64,000 nucleotides of DNA from contig CAYGJB010000004.1 in NCBI GenBank assembly GCA_964350195.1, forward strand, positions 1-64,000. Direction: 5' to 3'. Origin of the DNA: JAJCZB01 sp964350195 (GTDB lineage: Bacteria; Babelota; Babeliae; Babelales; Vermiphilaceae). Positions within the stretch are counted from its first letter, which is position 1. Every line of letters begins with the position of its first letter. The position numbers and the translations under genes were made by a program. Below the pieces are notes generated by a model. It was not told the origin of the DNA. It saw only the letters and a list, made by a program, of their open reading frames with translations, and ran no database searches. Shown here piece after piece: positions 52,922-62,033 of this stretch.

Positions 52922-55639
52922 ATGAAATTAGATTCTCAAAAAACTATTTTTCTTATCGATGGCTCATCTTTTTTATATCGAGCCTATTATGGCACAAAAC
53001 CGTTGCATACTGCTAAAGGTGAACCGGTAAATGCTGTGTATAGCTTTTGCCGAATGATTAAGAAGTTAACGGAGCGATTCAATCCAAAGCACATTGCATT
53101 AGTTTGGGATAGCAAAGGGCCAACTACGCGTCATGAAATGTTTGAGGACTATAAGGCCACGCGCCAAGCGCCCCCTTCTGATCTGTTTGATCAGAAGGCG
53201 TACATTCAGGAGTTTGCTGATTTGATTAATTTATATCAGATCTCTCGCTCTGGCTATGAAGCGGATGATCTGATGTATTCGCTTGCTAAAGAGCAACATG
53301 AAAAAGGCAAGCATGTAGTCTATATCACTTCGGATAAAGATATGGCGCAAGGGCTGAATGACGAAACATTTTTATATGATTATTTTAAAGATGCGCTTTT
53401 TTCTAAAGAAGCAATGGAAGAGAAGTTTGGTTTTTCTATCGAAAAAATTCCGTTTTATTTTGCATTGCTTGGCGATAGCTCAGATAATATTCCCGGTGTT
53501 CGCGGTATTGGGAAAAAGGGAGCACAAGAGCTTGTGCAGCAATTTGATTCACTTGAAGATATGTATGAGCGAATTGATATTGTTACAAAACCTCGTTTAA
53601 AGAATGCATTAGAAGTGGGCAAAGAGAACGCTTTCTTGAGTCGTAAACTTTTTTTGCTGCAATATACCCCAACGGAAGCTACCGAAACAGACATTGCTTT
53701 TGATTCAAAGCATTGGCCGAAAGCTCAACCGCTATTTAAGCAGCTTGAATTTAAAAGTTTGCTTGCAGGGTTGGGCGCTAGCTCTGAGCAGAAAGAGGTT
53801 GTATTCAATGAAAAGATCGAATCTCTAAGAAAGAAAAATTTCCAGTTGGTTACATCTCAAATTGCGTTGGCTAATGTGGTACAAGAGATTGAACAAGCGG
53901 GCTATTGTGCATTAGATACCGAAGGGGATGGCGTGAATCCTCATGTGATGCATATGGTGGGCATATCTATCTGTACAACAGAGAAGGTTGCTTACTATAT
54001 TCCGTTTGATCATAAAGTGGATGAGCCGCAGCTTTCCTGGCATGAAGTAAGAGCGGCCTTAAAGCCGGTTTTGGAAGATCCAAAAGTTGAATTATACTTT
54101 CACAATGCCAAATTCGACTTGCATGTGCTTGCTCAGCATGGGATAGAAGTAGCAAATATCGCTTTTGATACGATTCTTGCAGCAGCCTTGGTAACTAAAG
54201 AGTGGCAACGTATTGGCCTAAAACAGTTGGCACAATTTTATTTTGACGAACACATGCTTACTTTTGAAGAGGTAGTGAAAGCTCGTAAATTACCTAATTT
54301 TCCTTTTGTTGACCTTAAGCTTGCTACCTTATATTCCGCTAATGATGGGTATCAAACCTATAAGCTGAAAAAACTTTTTGAGAAAGAGCTTGAGAGAGAA
54401 GGAATGGATAAGCTTTTCTATGCTATTGAAATGCCGATGCTTCGTCTGCTGTATCGCATGGAAAAGCAGGGCGTATTGGTGAATCAAGAAGTTTTGATGC
54501 ATCTTGATCTTAAAATAAGTGATGCACTTGCAAAGATAGAGACTGATATCATTGCAATGCTTTCTGAAGAACAGAAAGAAATTAATTTAAATTCTCCTAA
54601 GCAAATCGAACAGCTTTTATTTTATGACTTAGAATTGCCACCGCAGAAAAAGAGCTCAAAAAGAACTGGCTATTCAACAGATCAAGAGGTGCTTGCAGCG
54701 CTTTCTAAACTGCATCCTGTGCCGGGACTTATTTTAAAGTATCGAGAATTATATAAATTAAAAAGCACCTATATCGAAGCGTTACCGAGTTATATTAATC
54801 CGAATGATAAAAAAGTTCATACCACGTTCAGCCAGACGCGCGTGGCAACTGGTAGGCTTTCAAGTCATGATCCAAATTTGCAGAATGTGCCGGTTTCTGG
54901 GCCGGGGCTTGCGATCAGGTCATCCTTTGAGCCAGAGACAGGGCATGCATTTATATCGGGAGACTATTCTCAGATTGAGCTGCGAGTACTTGCTTATCTT
55001 TCGCAAGACAAAGCGCTTATCGATGCATTTAAGGCAGGGCATGATATACATGCTGAGACATCAGCGCGCTTGTTTAATGTAAACCTTGATCAAGTCACTT
55101 CTGCTCAACGGCAGGTGGGTAAGCGAATCAATTTTAGTATTTTATATGGCTTAACTCCTTATGGTCTTTCAAAAGATCTTGGGATTCCGTTTGGCGAGGC
55201 CAAGCAGTATATCGATACCTATTTTGCACAATATCCTGGTGTGCGAGATTGGATGGACAAAGTAGTTGAAGAAGCATACGAAAAGGGATATGTCACTACT
55301 TTATGGGGTCGTAGGCGCTATATTCCTGCAATTTATGAGAAAAATAGAGTGCTTTATGAAGAGGCAAAGCGTATAGCGATTAATACGATAGCTCAAGGGA
55401 CGGCTGCTGAGATTATGAAGCAGGGTATGATTGAACTCGAGAGAAAGCTTGCAGAGCAGTATCCTGAGGCAGAACTTCTTTTGCAGATTCATGATGAGCT
55501 TTTAATTTCAGCACCAAAAGTACATGTTGAAGCTATTGAGCCGATTGCTCGGCAGACCCTTGAGAATGTGGTGAACTGGAATGTGCCATTGGTGGTCACT
55601 TCACGTGTAGGCGCAAATTGGGCAGAAGTCTCAAAATAA
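52922..55639 (+). CDS. polA: DNA polymerase I
   Basis: A full-length enzyme of 905 residues with all three activities apparent. The 5-prime nuclease domain starts IFLIDGSSFLYRAYYG and has the YEADDLMYSLA and SDKDMAQ motifs. The 3-prime proofreading domain retains its acidic residues: LDTEGDG near 340, HNAKFDLH near 395 and YSANDGYQTYK near 480, so proofreading is probably active. The polymerase domain has DPNLQNVP, GDYSQIELRVLA, RINFSILYG and QIHDELL. It fills Okazaki gaps and repairs DNA. I reject the frame reaching 52841, since family members begin at this ATG and a promoter box lies in between. Confidence 0.98.
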   Translation: MKLDSQKTIFLIDGSSFLYRAYYGTKPLHTAKGEPVNAVYSFCRMIKKLTERFNPKHIALVWDSKGPTTRHEMFEDYKATRQAPPSDLFDQKAYIQEFADLINLYQISRSGYEADDLMYSLAKEQHEKGKHVVYITSDKDMAQGLNDETFLYDYFKDALFSKEAMEEKFGFSIEKIPFYFALLGDSSDNIPGVRGIGKKGAQELVQQFDSLEDMYERIDIVTKPRLKNALEVGKENAFLSRKLFLLQYTPTEATETDIAFDSKHWPKAQPLFKQLEFKSLLAGLGASSEQKEVVFNEKIESLRKKNFQLVTSQIALANVVQEIEQAGYCALDTEGDGVNPHVMHMVGISICTTEKVAYYIPFDHKVDEPQLSWHEVRAALKPVLEDPKVELYFHNAKFDLHVLAQHGIEVANIAFDTILAAALVTKEWQRIGLKQLAQFYFDEHMLTFEEVVKARKLPNFPFVDLKLATLYSANDGYQTYKLKKLFEKELEREGMDKLFYAIEMPMLRLLYRMEKQGVLVNQEVLMHLDLKISDALAKIETDIIAMLSEEQKEINLNSPKQIEQLLFYDLELPPQKKSSKRTGYSTDQEVLAALSKLHPVPGLILKYRELYKLKSTYIEALPSYINPNDKKVHTTFSQTRVATGRLSSHDPNLQNVPVSGPGLAIRSSFEPETGHAFISGDYSQIELRVLAYLSQDKALIDAFKAGHDIHAETSARLFNVNLDQVTSAQRQVGKRINFSILYGLTPYGLSKDLGIPFGEAKQYIDTYFAQYPGVRDWMDKVVEEAYEKGYVTTLWGRRRYIPAIYEKNRVLYEEAKRIAINTIAQGTAAEIMKQGMIELERKLAEQYPEAELLLQIHDELLISAPKVHVEAIEPIARQTLENVVNWNVPLVVTSRVGANWAEVSK

Positions 55640-55946
55640 AGTTAAATAGCGGTATGTTTTTATGACTTTATCGAATTGCCGATAGCATGATTAGGTGATT
55701 CATGGTGGATGGTCTCAATGGATATGGCTTTTTCAGCAACCTTTTTTGCTTAAAATATTGATTGAGAGCATAAATCGAGTGATTTTATTGATCAAAATAG
55801 GTAAGCCAAGCTGTGGGAGTAAGGGGGATTATTGACTTTTAAAATCGGAGTTGTCATACTGATTATATGTATAAATAATACATGTCTATTTAGGATCTAT
55901 TCTTTTAAAGAAAATCAAAAAATAACGGGACTTAAAGGAAACGATA
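55640..55946 (+). promoter_or_regulatory. Intergenic region with likely rpmA promoter
   Basis: 307 bases without a gene on either strand. TTGACT at 55832-55837 and CATACT at 55855-55860 are 17 bases apart and form a plausible sigma-70 promoter. The remaining leader of about 80 bases before rpmA is A+T-rich. rplU (L21), the usual partner directly before rpmA, is not here. Confidence 0.5.
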
Positions 55947-56207
55947 ATGGCAACAAGTAAATCTGGTGGCAGTACACAGAATAATCGTGATTCGCATAGT
56001 AAACGTTTAGGCGTAAAATTATTTGACGGTCAAGTGGTACATGGCGGCGAGATTATCGTGCGTCAACGAGGAACTCGTATTCACCCTGGCTCAAACGTGG
56101 GCAAAGGTGGCGATGATTCTTTATTTGCAAAATCAGCTGGTACGGTGAAATTTCATGTTGGTGCTAAAGGGCGTAAATTCGTCTCAATTCTGCCGTCTGA
56201 ATCGTAA
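55947..56207 (+). CDS. rpmA: Ribosomal protein bL27
   Basis: Large-subunit ribosomal protein of 86 residues whose N-terminus reaches the peptidyl-transferase centre. The conserved core KRLGVKLFDGQVV, IIVRQRGTRIHPG and GKGGDDSLFAK is intact. The N-terminus reads MATSKSGGSTQNNRDS, without the Firmicutes-type cleavable extension. AAAGGAAA precedes the ATG. In most bacteria rpmA follows rplU and precedes obgE; here it stands between polA and secF, showing operon breakup. Confidence 0.97.
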   Translation: MATSKSGGSTQNNRDSHSKRLGVKLFDGQVVHGGEIIVRQRGTRIHPGSNVGKGGDDSLFAKSAGTVKFHVGAKGRKFVSILPSES

Positions 56208-56222
56208 TCTCGGTTTCACAAT

Positions 56223-56236
56223 TTCTTGCGCAAGAA
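56223..56236. repeat. 14-base perfect palindrome
   Basis: TTCTTGCGCAAGAA lies 16 bases after the rpmA stop and 77 bases before secF. There is no T-run on either side and no loop, so a terminator is unlikely; a dimeric-regulator operator is possible. No second copy was noticed. Confidence 0.35.
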
Positions 56237-56312
56237 TGCAATACATGCTAAAACTTGCCTAAAGCGAATCTTATGATATCCCAAACACACATCTGATCCG
56301 GAGAGAGTCCCC

Positions 56313-57206
56313 ATGATCAATTTTGTAAAATACCGCATAGTAACTGCGATCATTTCAATCGTTTTAATCGGTGGCTTTATTGGTTTTGCGGTATATAAAA
56401 AGCAATCAACTGGTGAAGTTTTCAAGTACAGTATTGATTTTACGGGTGGTGCACAAGTGCTTTTAAGGTTTTCTGAGCATGTAACTGTTAATCAGGTAAA
56501 AGATGTTCTTGATAAAGAGGGATGGGAAGGGGCTTCTATTCGTGATTTTGATAAAAATGAAATTATGGTGCGAATCAAGCTTGACGAAGTGAGCAATGAG
56601 CTTGGATTGGTTGCAGAAAAAATGCAGTCATCGCTCAAAGCAGCTATGCCTGAAGTTGCCATTACGGTACTTCAAAGTGAAACGGTTGGTCCAGAAGTGG
56701 GTGAAACGTTACGAGGCAAATCGCTTTATGCGGTGCTTTATGCTTTGATAGCGATGCTTTTTTATATTGCTATTCGATTTTGGTCGATGGGCTTTGCTCT
56801 TGGGGCAGTGGTTGCGTTGTTTCATGATGCAATTCTTATGTTAGCGGTCTTTATGCTCGTGGGGCGAGAAATTTCAATTAACGTTATTGGTGCGATACTC
56901 ACTGTGGTGGGATACTCCATTAACGATACTATTGTTATTTTTTCACAAATTAGAGACAACTTAAGAAAAAATTCACATGAGTCTTTAGCTATGGTGGTTA
57001 ATCTTAGTATCAATCAAACGCTTAGGCGAACTTTACTTACCAGTATTTCAACAGGGCTCGCAGTGCTTTCTTTGTTGATTTTAGGTGGTGAAGCATTGCG
57101 TGATATCTCTCTTGCTTTATTGGTTGGTATTATTGTTGGTACTTATTCTTCTATTTATATTGCAAGTCCCGTGATGATGCTGTTGTATCGTGGGAGTAGG
57201 GCGTAA
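56313..57206 (+). CDS. secF: Protein-export membrane protein SecF
   Basis: SecF works with SecD to pull proteins across the inner membrane with proton-motive force (297 residues, normal). It has helix 1 (about 10-30), a periplasmic domain with YSIDFTGGAQVLLRF near 40-55, and five further helices. The conserved GYSINDTIVIFSQIRDN segment near 205 contains the family Asp/Arg residues. AGAGAG precedes the ATG weakly. secD is not adjacent, unlike in most bacteria, so either it is elsewhere or the pair is split. Its presence fits the many Sec-exported proteins of the window. Confidence 0.96.
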   Translation: MINFVKYRIVTAIISIVLIGGFIGFAVYKKQSTGEVFKYSIDFTGGAQVLLRFSEHVTVNQVKDVLDKEGWEGASIRDFDKNEIMVRIKLDEVSNELGLVAEKMQSSLKAAMPEVAITVLQSETVGPEVGETLRGKSLYAVLYALIAMLFYIAIRFWSMGFALGAVVALFHDAILMLAVFMLVGREISINVIGAILTVVGYSINDTIVIFSQIRDNLRKNSHESLAMVVNLSINQTLRRTLLTSISTGLAVLSLLILGGEALRDISLALLVGIIVGTYSSIYIASPVMMLLYRGSRA

Positions 57207-57399
57207 AACATTTTTAAACTCTGAAGCAAAGCTGATAGAGGGTTATGAGGCATACCCAGAACGTAAAATATACTTATCTGTTTGTCTGTACGGCCTATTC
57301 TTGTCTGCCGAATATTATTTGGTATGTCGAACATAAAGTCGATAATAGCTAGAGGTTCAAAAATATGGTGTTTTCCATTTCTTTCAAAAGGAGGTTTGC

Positions 57400-59037
57400 A
57401 TGAAAGATCAAAAAGATAGCGAGTCTAAAAAGGATTCAGCAGGTTTAGAATCGCAGGAAATTGTTACGAAAGACCCTGCTAAAGATAAAAAACTGGTTAA
57501 AAGCCGTAAAAAAATTAAAGAGCCGGTATTGGCGCCCAAAGAGGACAATGCTCCTAAAGAGCCTGCCAAAAAGCAAATCCCAGAAAAAAAAGAAGAACAG
57601 GTAATTGAAAAGAAAGAAAAAAATATATCTGTAGAACCACAAATCTATGTGCCAAATGTATCAGCGCCACCTTATGCAGGAAATAAGCCGCAGCATCGCC
57701 CACATCGTAACGATGGACATCGCCCACAATATGGCAAACCTCGCAATAATAACGGACATATGCCGCTAGATAAGCGCCCTATTGATGAGCTTTCTCTTGC
57801 TGAATTAAACACATTTGCGCGTCGCTATGGCATTGTTGGTGCGAGCTTGATGCCAAAACAAAAAATTGTTGAAAAAATTCAATATGCTCAAGCTCACCCT
57901 GATATGGAGATGGAAGTTGATGGGGTGTTGGAAAAGTTGCCAGACGGTTTTGGTTTTTTGCGTTCTTCTCATTTCGATTATGTGAGTGGGCCGGATGATG
58001 TGTATGTTTCTCCTTCTCAGATTCGTAGATTTGGTCTTCGAACTGGCGATACAGTTCGTGGTGTTATTCGCAAGCCAAAGGAAGGTGAAAAGTATTTTGC
58101 ATTACTTAAAATTCAAGATGTGAATTATTCTGATCCAACAATATTGGGCGATCGTCCCCATTTTGAACGTCTTACTCCTCAGCATCCTAATAAAAAATTT
58201 AGTCTAGAGTTTGATCCAGCAGCGATATCTACTCGAATTATGGATCTTTTTACTCCTGTTGGTAGAGGGCAACGTGGTCTGATTGTTGCACCACCAAAAG
58301 TGGGTAAAACGATTCTTCTTAAGGAAATGACCCGTAGTCTTATTGCGAATCATCCTGAAGCACATCTTATGATTTTGCTTATTGATGAACGTCCTGAAGA
58401 AGTTGCTGATATGAAGCGCACAGTTAAAGGTACTGGTGCTGAGGTGATCAGTTCAACTTTTGATGAACCAGCTGAACGCCATGTACAAGTGGCAGAGCTT
58501 GTGCTTGAAAAGGCAAAGCGTATGGTTGAGTCTGGAAAGGATGTAGTCATTCTTCTTGATTCTATTACTCGTTTAGCACGTGCATATAATACGACTGCAC
58601 CAGCCTCGGGAAAAATACTTACTGGTGGTATTGATGCCAACGCTCTTCAGTGGCCAAAGCGCTTTTTTGGAGCAGCGCGTTCAACAGAAGAGGGCGGATC
58701 GCTTACTATCATAGCAACAGCTCTTGTGGATACAGGCTCACGAATGGATGAGGTTATTTACGAAGAGTTTAAAGGCACTGGTAATATGGAAATGCATATG
58801 ACCCGCAAGCTTTCAAATCGTCGTACATATCCAGCGTTTGATCTATTGACCTCAGGAACGCGTCGTGAAGATTTACTTCATTCGCCAGAAGACCTTAATA
58901 AGGTATGGGTATTGCAGAAATTTTTGAGCACGATGAACACTGTTGAGGGCATGGAATTTCTTATCGATAAGATGCGTAGGCATAAATCAAATGAAGATTT
59001 TCTTGAGTCGATTAACAAAAAGCCTTCGGGGCAGTAA
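57400..59037 (+). CDS. rho: Transcription termination factor Rho, extended N-terminus
   Basis: Hexameric RNA helicase that ends transcription (545 residues; E. coli 419). The first 125 residues are an unfolded extension: Lys/Glu/Pro-rich, then a His/Arg/Asn-rich stretch (RPHRNDGHRPQYGKP). Next are the Rho N-terminal helix-extended-loop region (LSLAELNTFARRYGIVG), the cold-shock RNA-binding fold near 180-245 (LPDGFGFLRS), the P-loop APPKVGKT near 290 and Walker B VVILLDSITR near 385. The Q-loop (GTGNMEMHM) and the R-loop region are intact. Charged N-terminal insertions occur in Rho of several phyla and can change RNA binding. An AAAGGAGG ribosome site is strong. It is coupled to the next gene two bases on. 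Confidence 0.97.
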   Translation: MKDQKDSESKKDSAGLESQEIVTKDPAKDKKLVKSRKKIKEPVLAPKEDNAPKEPAKKQIPEKKEEQVIEKKEKNISVEPQIYVPNVSAPPYAGNKPQHRPHRNDGHRPQYGKPRNNNGHMPLDKRPIDELSLAELNTFARRYGIVGASLMPKQKIVEKIQYAQAHPDMEMEVDGVLEKLPDGFGFLRSSHFDYVSGPDDVYVSPSQIRRFGLRTGDTVRGVIRKPKEGEKYFALLKIQDVNYSDPTILGDRPHFERLTPQHPNKKFSLEFDPAAISTRIMDLFTPVGRGQRGLIVAPPKVGKTILLKEMTRSLIANHPEAHLMILLIDERPEEVADMKRTVKGTGAEVISSTFDEPAERHVQVAELVLEKAKRMVESGKDVVILLDSITRLARAYNTTAPASGKILTGGIDANALQWPKRFFGAARSTEEGGSLTIIATALVDTGSRMDEVIYEEFKGTGNMEMHMTRKLSNRRTYPAFDLLTSGTRREDLLHSPEDLNKVWVLQKFLSTMNTVEGMEFLIDKMRRHKSNEDFLESINKKPSGQ

Positions 59038-59039
59038 CT

Positions 59040-59513
59040 ATGAATTTTGAAATTACGCAAAAAGAAGCGATACATATCATTGGCGTTAAACGACGCACTA
59101 CCAATGAGCATAAGAAAGCATTACAGGACATCCCAGTTTTTTGGAATAAGTTTATTGAAGACGGAATAATTGAGCTTATTCCAAATAAAGTTGGTAGCGA
59201 AATGTATGCTTTATATACTAATTTTGAAGATGGCCGTTCTGCTGCGTATGATTTTATTATTGGCAGTCAGGTGAGCAGTTTAAAGGACATACCTGATGGT
59301 TTGGTTGGTATTATTATTCCAGCAGGGACATATGCAAAAGTAGTAGCCAAAGGATCGCTCGCTCCCGCTTTATTGGAAGCATGGCAAGGAATTTGGGCTA
59401 ATGAGAGCCTTATTGTCTATGATCCACTTCAGGTTGATTATGAGGTATATGGTGAAAAAGCAAAAAATCCTGAAGAGGTAGAAGTGCCTATCTTTCTCAC
59501 TCTCAAAAAATAA
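59040..59513 (+). CDS. GyrI-like / AraC-effector-binding domain protein
   Basis: A 157-residue stand-alone small-molecule-binding domain of the SOUL/GyrI-like superfamily. It has an N-terminal strand FEITQKEAIHIIGVKRRT, a conserved F-W-x-K-F turn (IPVFWNKFIED), a central YALYTNFEDGRSAAYDFIIG strand pair and a PAGTYAKVVAKG segment typical of the effector domain. There is no DNA-binding helix-turn-helix. Such domains bind hydrophobic cations, inhibit gyrase (GyrI/SbmC) or hydrolyse small compounds. It starts two bases after the rho stop, an unusual partner, and the unit ends at the hairpin at 59549. Confidence 0.8.
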   Translation: MNFEITQKEAIHIIGVKRRTTNEHKKALQDIPVFWNKFIEDGIIELIPNKVGSEMYALYTNFEDGRSAAYDFIIGSQVSSLKDIPDGLVGIIIPAGTYAKVVAKGSLAPALLEAWQGIWANESLIVYDPLQVDYEVYGEKAKNPEEVEVPIFLTLKK

Positions 59514-59548
59514 GTAAAAAACCCTATTTGGGGATTAAACAGGGCATG

Positions 59549-59573
59549 ATCCGGTTGGTAAATCGGATTTTTA
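59549..59573 (+). terminator. Terminator of the rho operon
   Basis: An 8-bp stem with one G-T pair (ATCCGGTT with AATCGGAT, GGTA tetraloop) is followed by TTTTTATT. It ends the rho-GyrI-like transcript. Confidence 0.7.
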
Positions 59574-59642
59574 TTAAAATAGCAAGATCAAATATATGTT
59601 AACATTTTGAGACTTTGTTCTCATGTTTTATTGGAGGCTTTT

Positions 59643-59987
59643 ATGAAAAAATTACTTACTTTATCACTTGTTGCTGTTTCATTTATGGGATTAGCGATGG
59701 ATGATTTTCAAAGCGAAAAACGTAAAAAAGATTTACAAAAATTTATTCAGCATCTTCCTGGAAAGGTGAGGGTGGTACCAGAAGTAGTACAAAAAGAAGA
59801 ACCGATTATTCTTACTCTTATATTTTCAAACTTGGGGGTTGATCAAAAGCATTTGCTACCTTTTGTTATGCATCCTTCTGCAGATATGAAACCAGCTGCA
59901 ATTGACCCTATAGAAGCAGCTCATGTTATTGTTGATTTTGCTCGTAGTGCTAAGCGCTTAAGTGATAATGCTGCTGATAATAAATAA
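59643..59987 (+). CDS. Small exported protein, unknown function
   Basis: A 114-residue protein of no known family. The frame opens at 59607, but TTGGAGG stands before the ATG at 59643, which begins a signal peptide (KKLLTLSLVAVSFMGLA before MDDFQ). The mature part has an acidic/basic helix, a hydrophobic strand (EPIILTLIFSNLG) and a C-terminal helix. It has the same A-M-[D/E] cleavage context as other small exported proteins here. It is monocistronic. Confidence 0.65.
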   Translation: MKKLLTLSLVAVSFMGLAMDDFQSEKRKKDLQKFIQHLPGKVRVVPEVVQKEEPIILTLIFSNLGVDQKHLLPFVMHPSADMKPAAIDPIEAAHVIVDFARSAKRLSDNAADNK

Positions 59988-60093
59988 GCTATGCATAAAA
60001 GCTTGTGGCAGCATTCATGAAAGTTCTGATGAATGTAAGCAGAATTGGCACATAGAAGAATATAAGAATGCATGATAAAATGATGAAAAATTA

Positions 60094-60128
60094 AATATGA
60101 GAGCACTCTAATAGGGTGCTCTCATATT
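60094..60128 (-). terminator. Terminator of tsaD
   Basis: A 13-bp perfect stem (AATATGAGAGCAC and complement, nine-base loop). On the minus strand it is followed by TTTAATTTTT. It overlaps the tsaD stop codon and may also stop rightward transcripts. Confidence 0.85.
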
Positions 60129-61143
60129 ATGGCTGTACATCAAGATATAAATTTGAAAATTCTCCTTGAGCAGCTTTATAGTTTCCTACAAATGCGATCA
60201 TAGCACCATTATCGATGCAGTATTGCGGTGAGGGGATAAAGAGTGGGAGTTTATATTTTTCTGCCAAATGATCTATTTTTTCTCGAATAAATTTATTTCT
60301 CGATACACCTCCCACAAATGTGAGAGCTTTGATATCGGGATGCTGCTTGATCGCTCGTTCTAATTTTACGATAAACACATCTGCCACGCATGCTAAAAAT
60401 GAGCTTGCTACTTTATTTATGATCTCATCATTACCGGTAAATTTTTTTGTTTTCATATCATATGCGTTTCTTTTTACGAGATCGTACATCACGGCTGTTT
60501 TCAATCCAGAATAGCTAAAATTTAAGGTTTTTGGTTTATGGCGTGGATAGTTAAAGAAATCCTGAAATGCCACGATCGCGGAGCGTTTTTCAATTTCTGG
60601 GCCGCCAGGATAAGGGAGGCCAAGCATTTTTGCGATTTTATCAAACGCTTCTCCTGCAGCATCATCGGCAGTTTCTCCTAGTATTGTATAATCGCCAAAT
60701 CCGCGAATTAAAAAGAGGGCAGTGTGCCCACCAGAGGATGTTAAGGATATGTGTGGAAATGGTACATTAAACTCAAGAAAGGATGAAAAAACATGCCCTT
60801 CAATATGATTAATGCCAATAATTTTTTTATTAAGTGCTCCTGCAAGAGCTTTTGCAAAGCAAACTCCTACCAAAAGAGATCCTGCTAGTCCTGGTCGATT
60901 GGTAACGGCGATTACATCTACATCATCAAGCGTAAGTTTCGCTCTTTCAAGGGCTGAAGAAATGATAGGATTGATTCGCTCGAGCTGTACCCGTGAACCG
61001 ATTTCAGGCACTACCCCGCCATAGGCATTATGATGATCTTGTGAATACAGTGCATGAGAAAGAAGGCCTTTCTCGCTGTGATACAAAGCGGCCCCTGTTT
61101 CGTCGCATGATGTTTCGATACCGAGAGTGATGTATGGTTTCAT
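60127..61143 (-). CDS. tsaD: tRNA threonylcarbamoyladenosine transferase TsaD
   Basis: TsaD transfers the threonylcarbamoyl group to A37 of ANN-decoding tRNAs. The chosen start (MKPYITLGIETSCDETGAAL) is the family start, giving 338 residues; the longer frame to 61203 runs into the upstream gene. The metal-binding NHIEGHVFS motif lies near 110, TSSGGHTALFL near 135, and the C-terminal Asp-containing nucleotide region (YCIDNGAMIAF) near 310. It is essential in most bacteria. The gene lies 13 bases after an exported protein gene on the same strand, so both are in one transcript. Confidence 0.97.
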   Translation of the reverse strand: MKPYITLGIETSCDETGAALYHSEKGLLSHALYSQDHHNAYGGVVPEIGSRVQLERINPIISSALERAKLTLDDVDVIAVTNRPGLAGSLLVGVCFAKALAGALNKKIIGINHIEGHVFSSFLEFNVPFPHISLTSSGGHTALFLIRGFGDYTILGETADDAAGEAFDKIAKMLGLPYPGGPEIEKRSAIVAFQDFFNYPRHKPKTLNFSYSGLKTAVMYDLVKRNAYDMKTKKFTGNDEIINKVASSFLACVADVFIVKLERAIKQHPDIKALTFVGGVSRNKFIREKIDHLAEKYKLPLFIPSPQYCIDNGAMIAFVGNYKAAQGEFSNLYLDVQP

Positions 61144-61156
61144 AGAGTGTAGTGCC

Positions 61157-61882
61157 TTAGGCTGCAGGGGTTGGAAGCGCTGCGTGAATAATACGATTGC
61201 CATCTCGCTTCATTGCCACCTCAAATTTTTTGCCGCATAATGCCCCAGAATCCATGGAAGCAAATGCGAGTTCTGTGAATGTTTCTTTTATTTTTTCTGA
61301 TGAACCAGCAATCTCTACTAAGTTTTTTTTCATCCAAATGGTAGGAAAATCAAATGATTGATTGCCATCAAGGTGAGAAACCCAATCCGGAACAGAGTGC
61401 ATTACGATAGCATCATCAGGGATTTTTCGTTCTTTATTGGTAATGCAATTTTCACTAATACTCCATGAGTAGGTAATGTGCTTAGTTTCGCCATCAGAAA
61501 TACTTGGCACGAGCGTGAGTAAGTAATAGCGATATGCTTTGCCTTCTTTGATTCGTTGATATTTAAATGTATTGGTTACTTCAGCGTGATATTTTGATTC
61601 ATATGGTACGTATTCAATATGGTGAGGTTCGGCGATAAACAGCTTGAACGTGAATTGAGAGCTTTCTCTGAGAAGCTGAAATGATACGGCTCGATTTTTT
61701 TGGTCAACTTGCGTGCCAACAGGATCTCCCCTATAAACAATTGTCGTGGGGCTGATGGGGATATTGAGTGAAAAAGGGTATTGAATAGTGCCGCTAAGCA
61801 CCTTGGATTCAGGCTGTTTTCCGCTTGCAGAATGGCCTAAAAAAAGTGATACTAAAAGAATAATCATAGAGATTTTTTTCAT
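61157..61882 (-). CDS. Exported protein, unknown function
   Basis: A 241-residue protein I cannot place. The signal peptide (MIILLVSLFLGHSASG before KQPES) is clear. The mature part is beta-rich, with strands such as AVSFQLLRESSQFTFKLFIA and YRYYLLTLVPSIS, a pair of cysteines (C149 in SENCITNK and one in ALCGKKFE) and a short Pro/Ala tail. GGGAGC precedes the ATG. It is upstream of tsaD in the same operon; that position may only reflect shared expression. Confidence 0.65.
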   Translation of the reverse strand: MKKISMIILLVSLFLGHSASGKQPESKVLSGTIQYPFSLNIPISPTTIVYRGDPVGTQVDQKNRAVSFQLLRESSQFTFKLFIAEPHHIEYVPYESKYHAEVTNTFKYQRIKEGKAYRYYLLTLVPSISDGETKHITYSWSISENCITNKERKIPDDAIVMHSVPDWVSHLDGNQSFDFPTIWMKKNLVEIAGSSEKIKETFTELAFASMDSGALCGKKFEVAMKRDGNRIIHAALPTPAA

Positions 61883-62033
61883 GGGTTCCAGCTCCCGTTA
61901 TATAATAGTATAAGCAATTAAACAGAATAATATAAACAGTGCTCTAATTCAAATATCCTTCAATGAGATGAGAAAATGAAGATAACATTGTTTATAGAAA
62001 CTACAATATATGTATTTTTATTGGAGTTTTACT

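Noticed and set aside
55640..55946. Missing rplU (L21) gene before rpmA
   Set aside because: No frame of about 100 residues or L21-like text is present in this gap.
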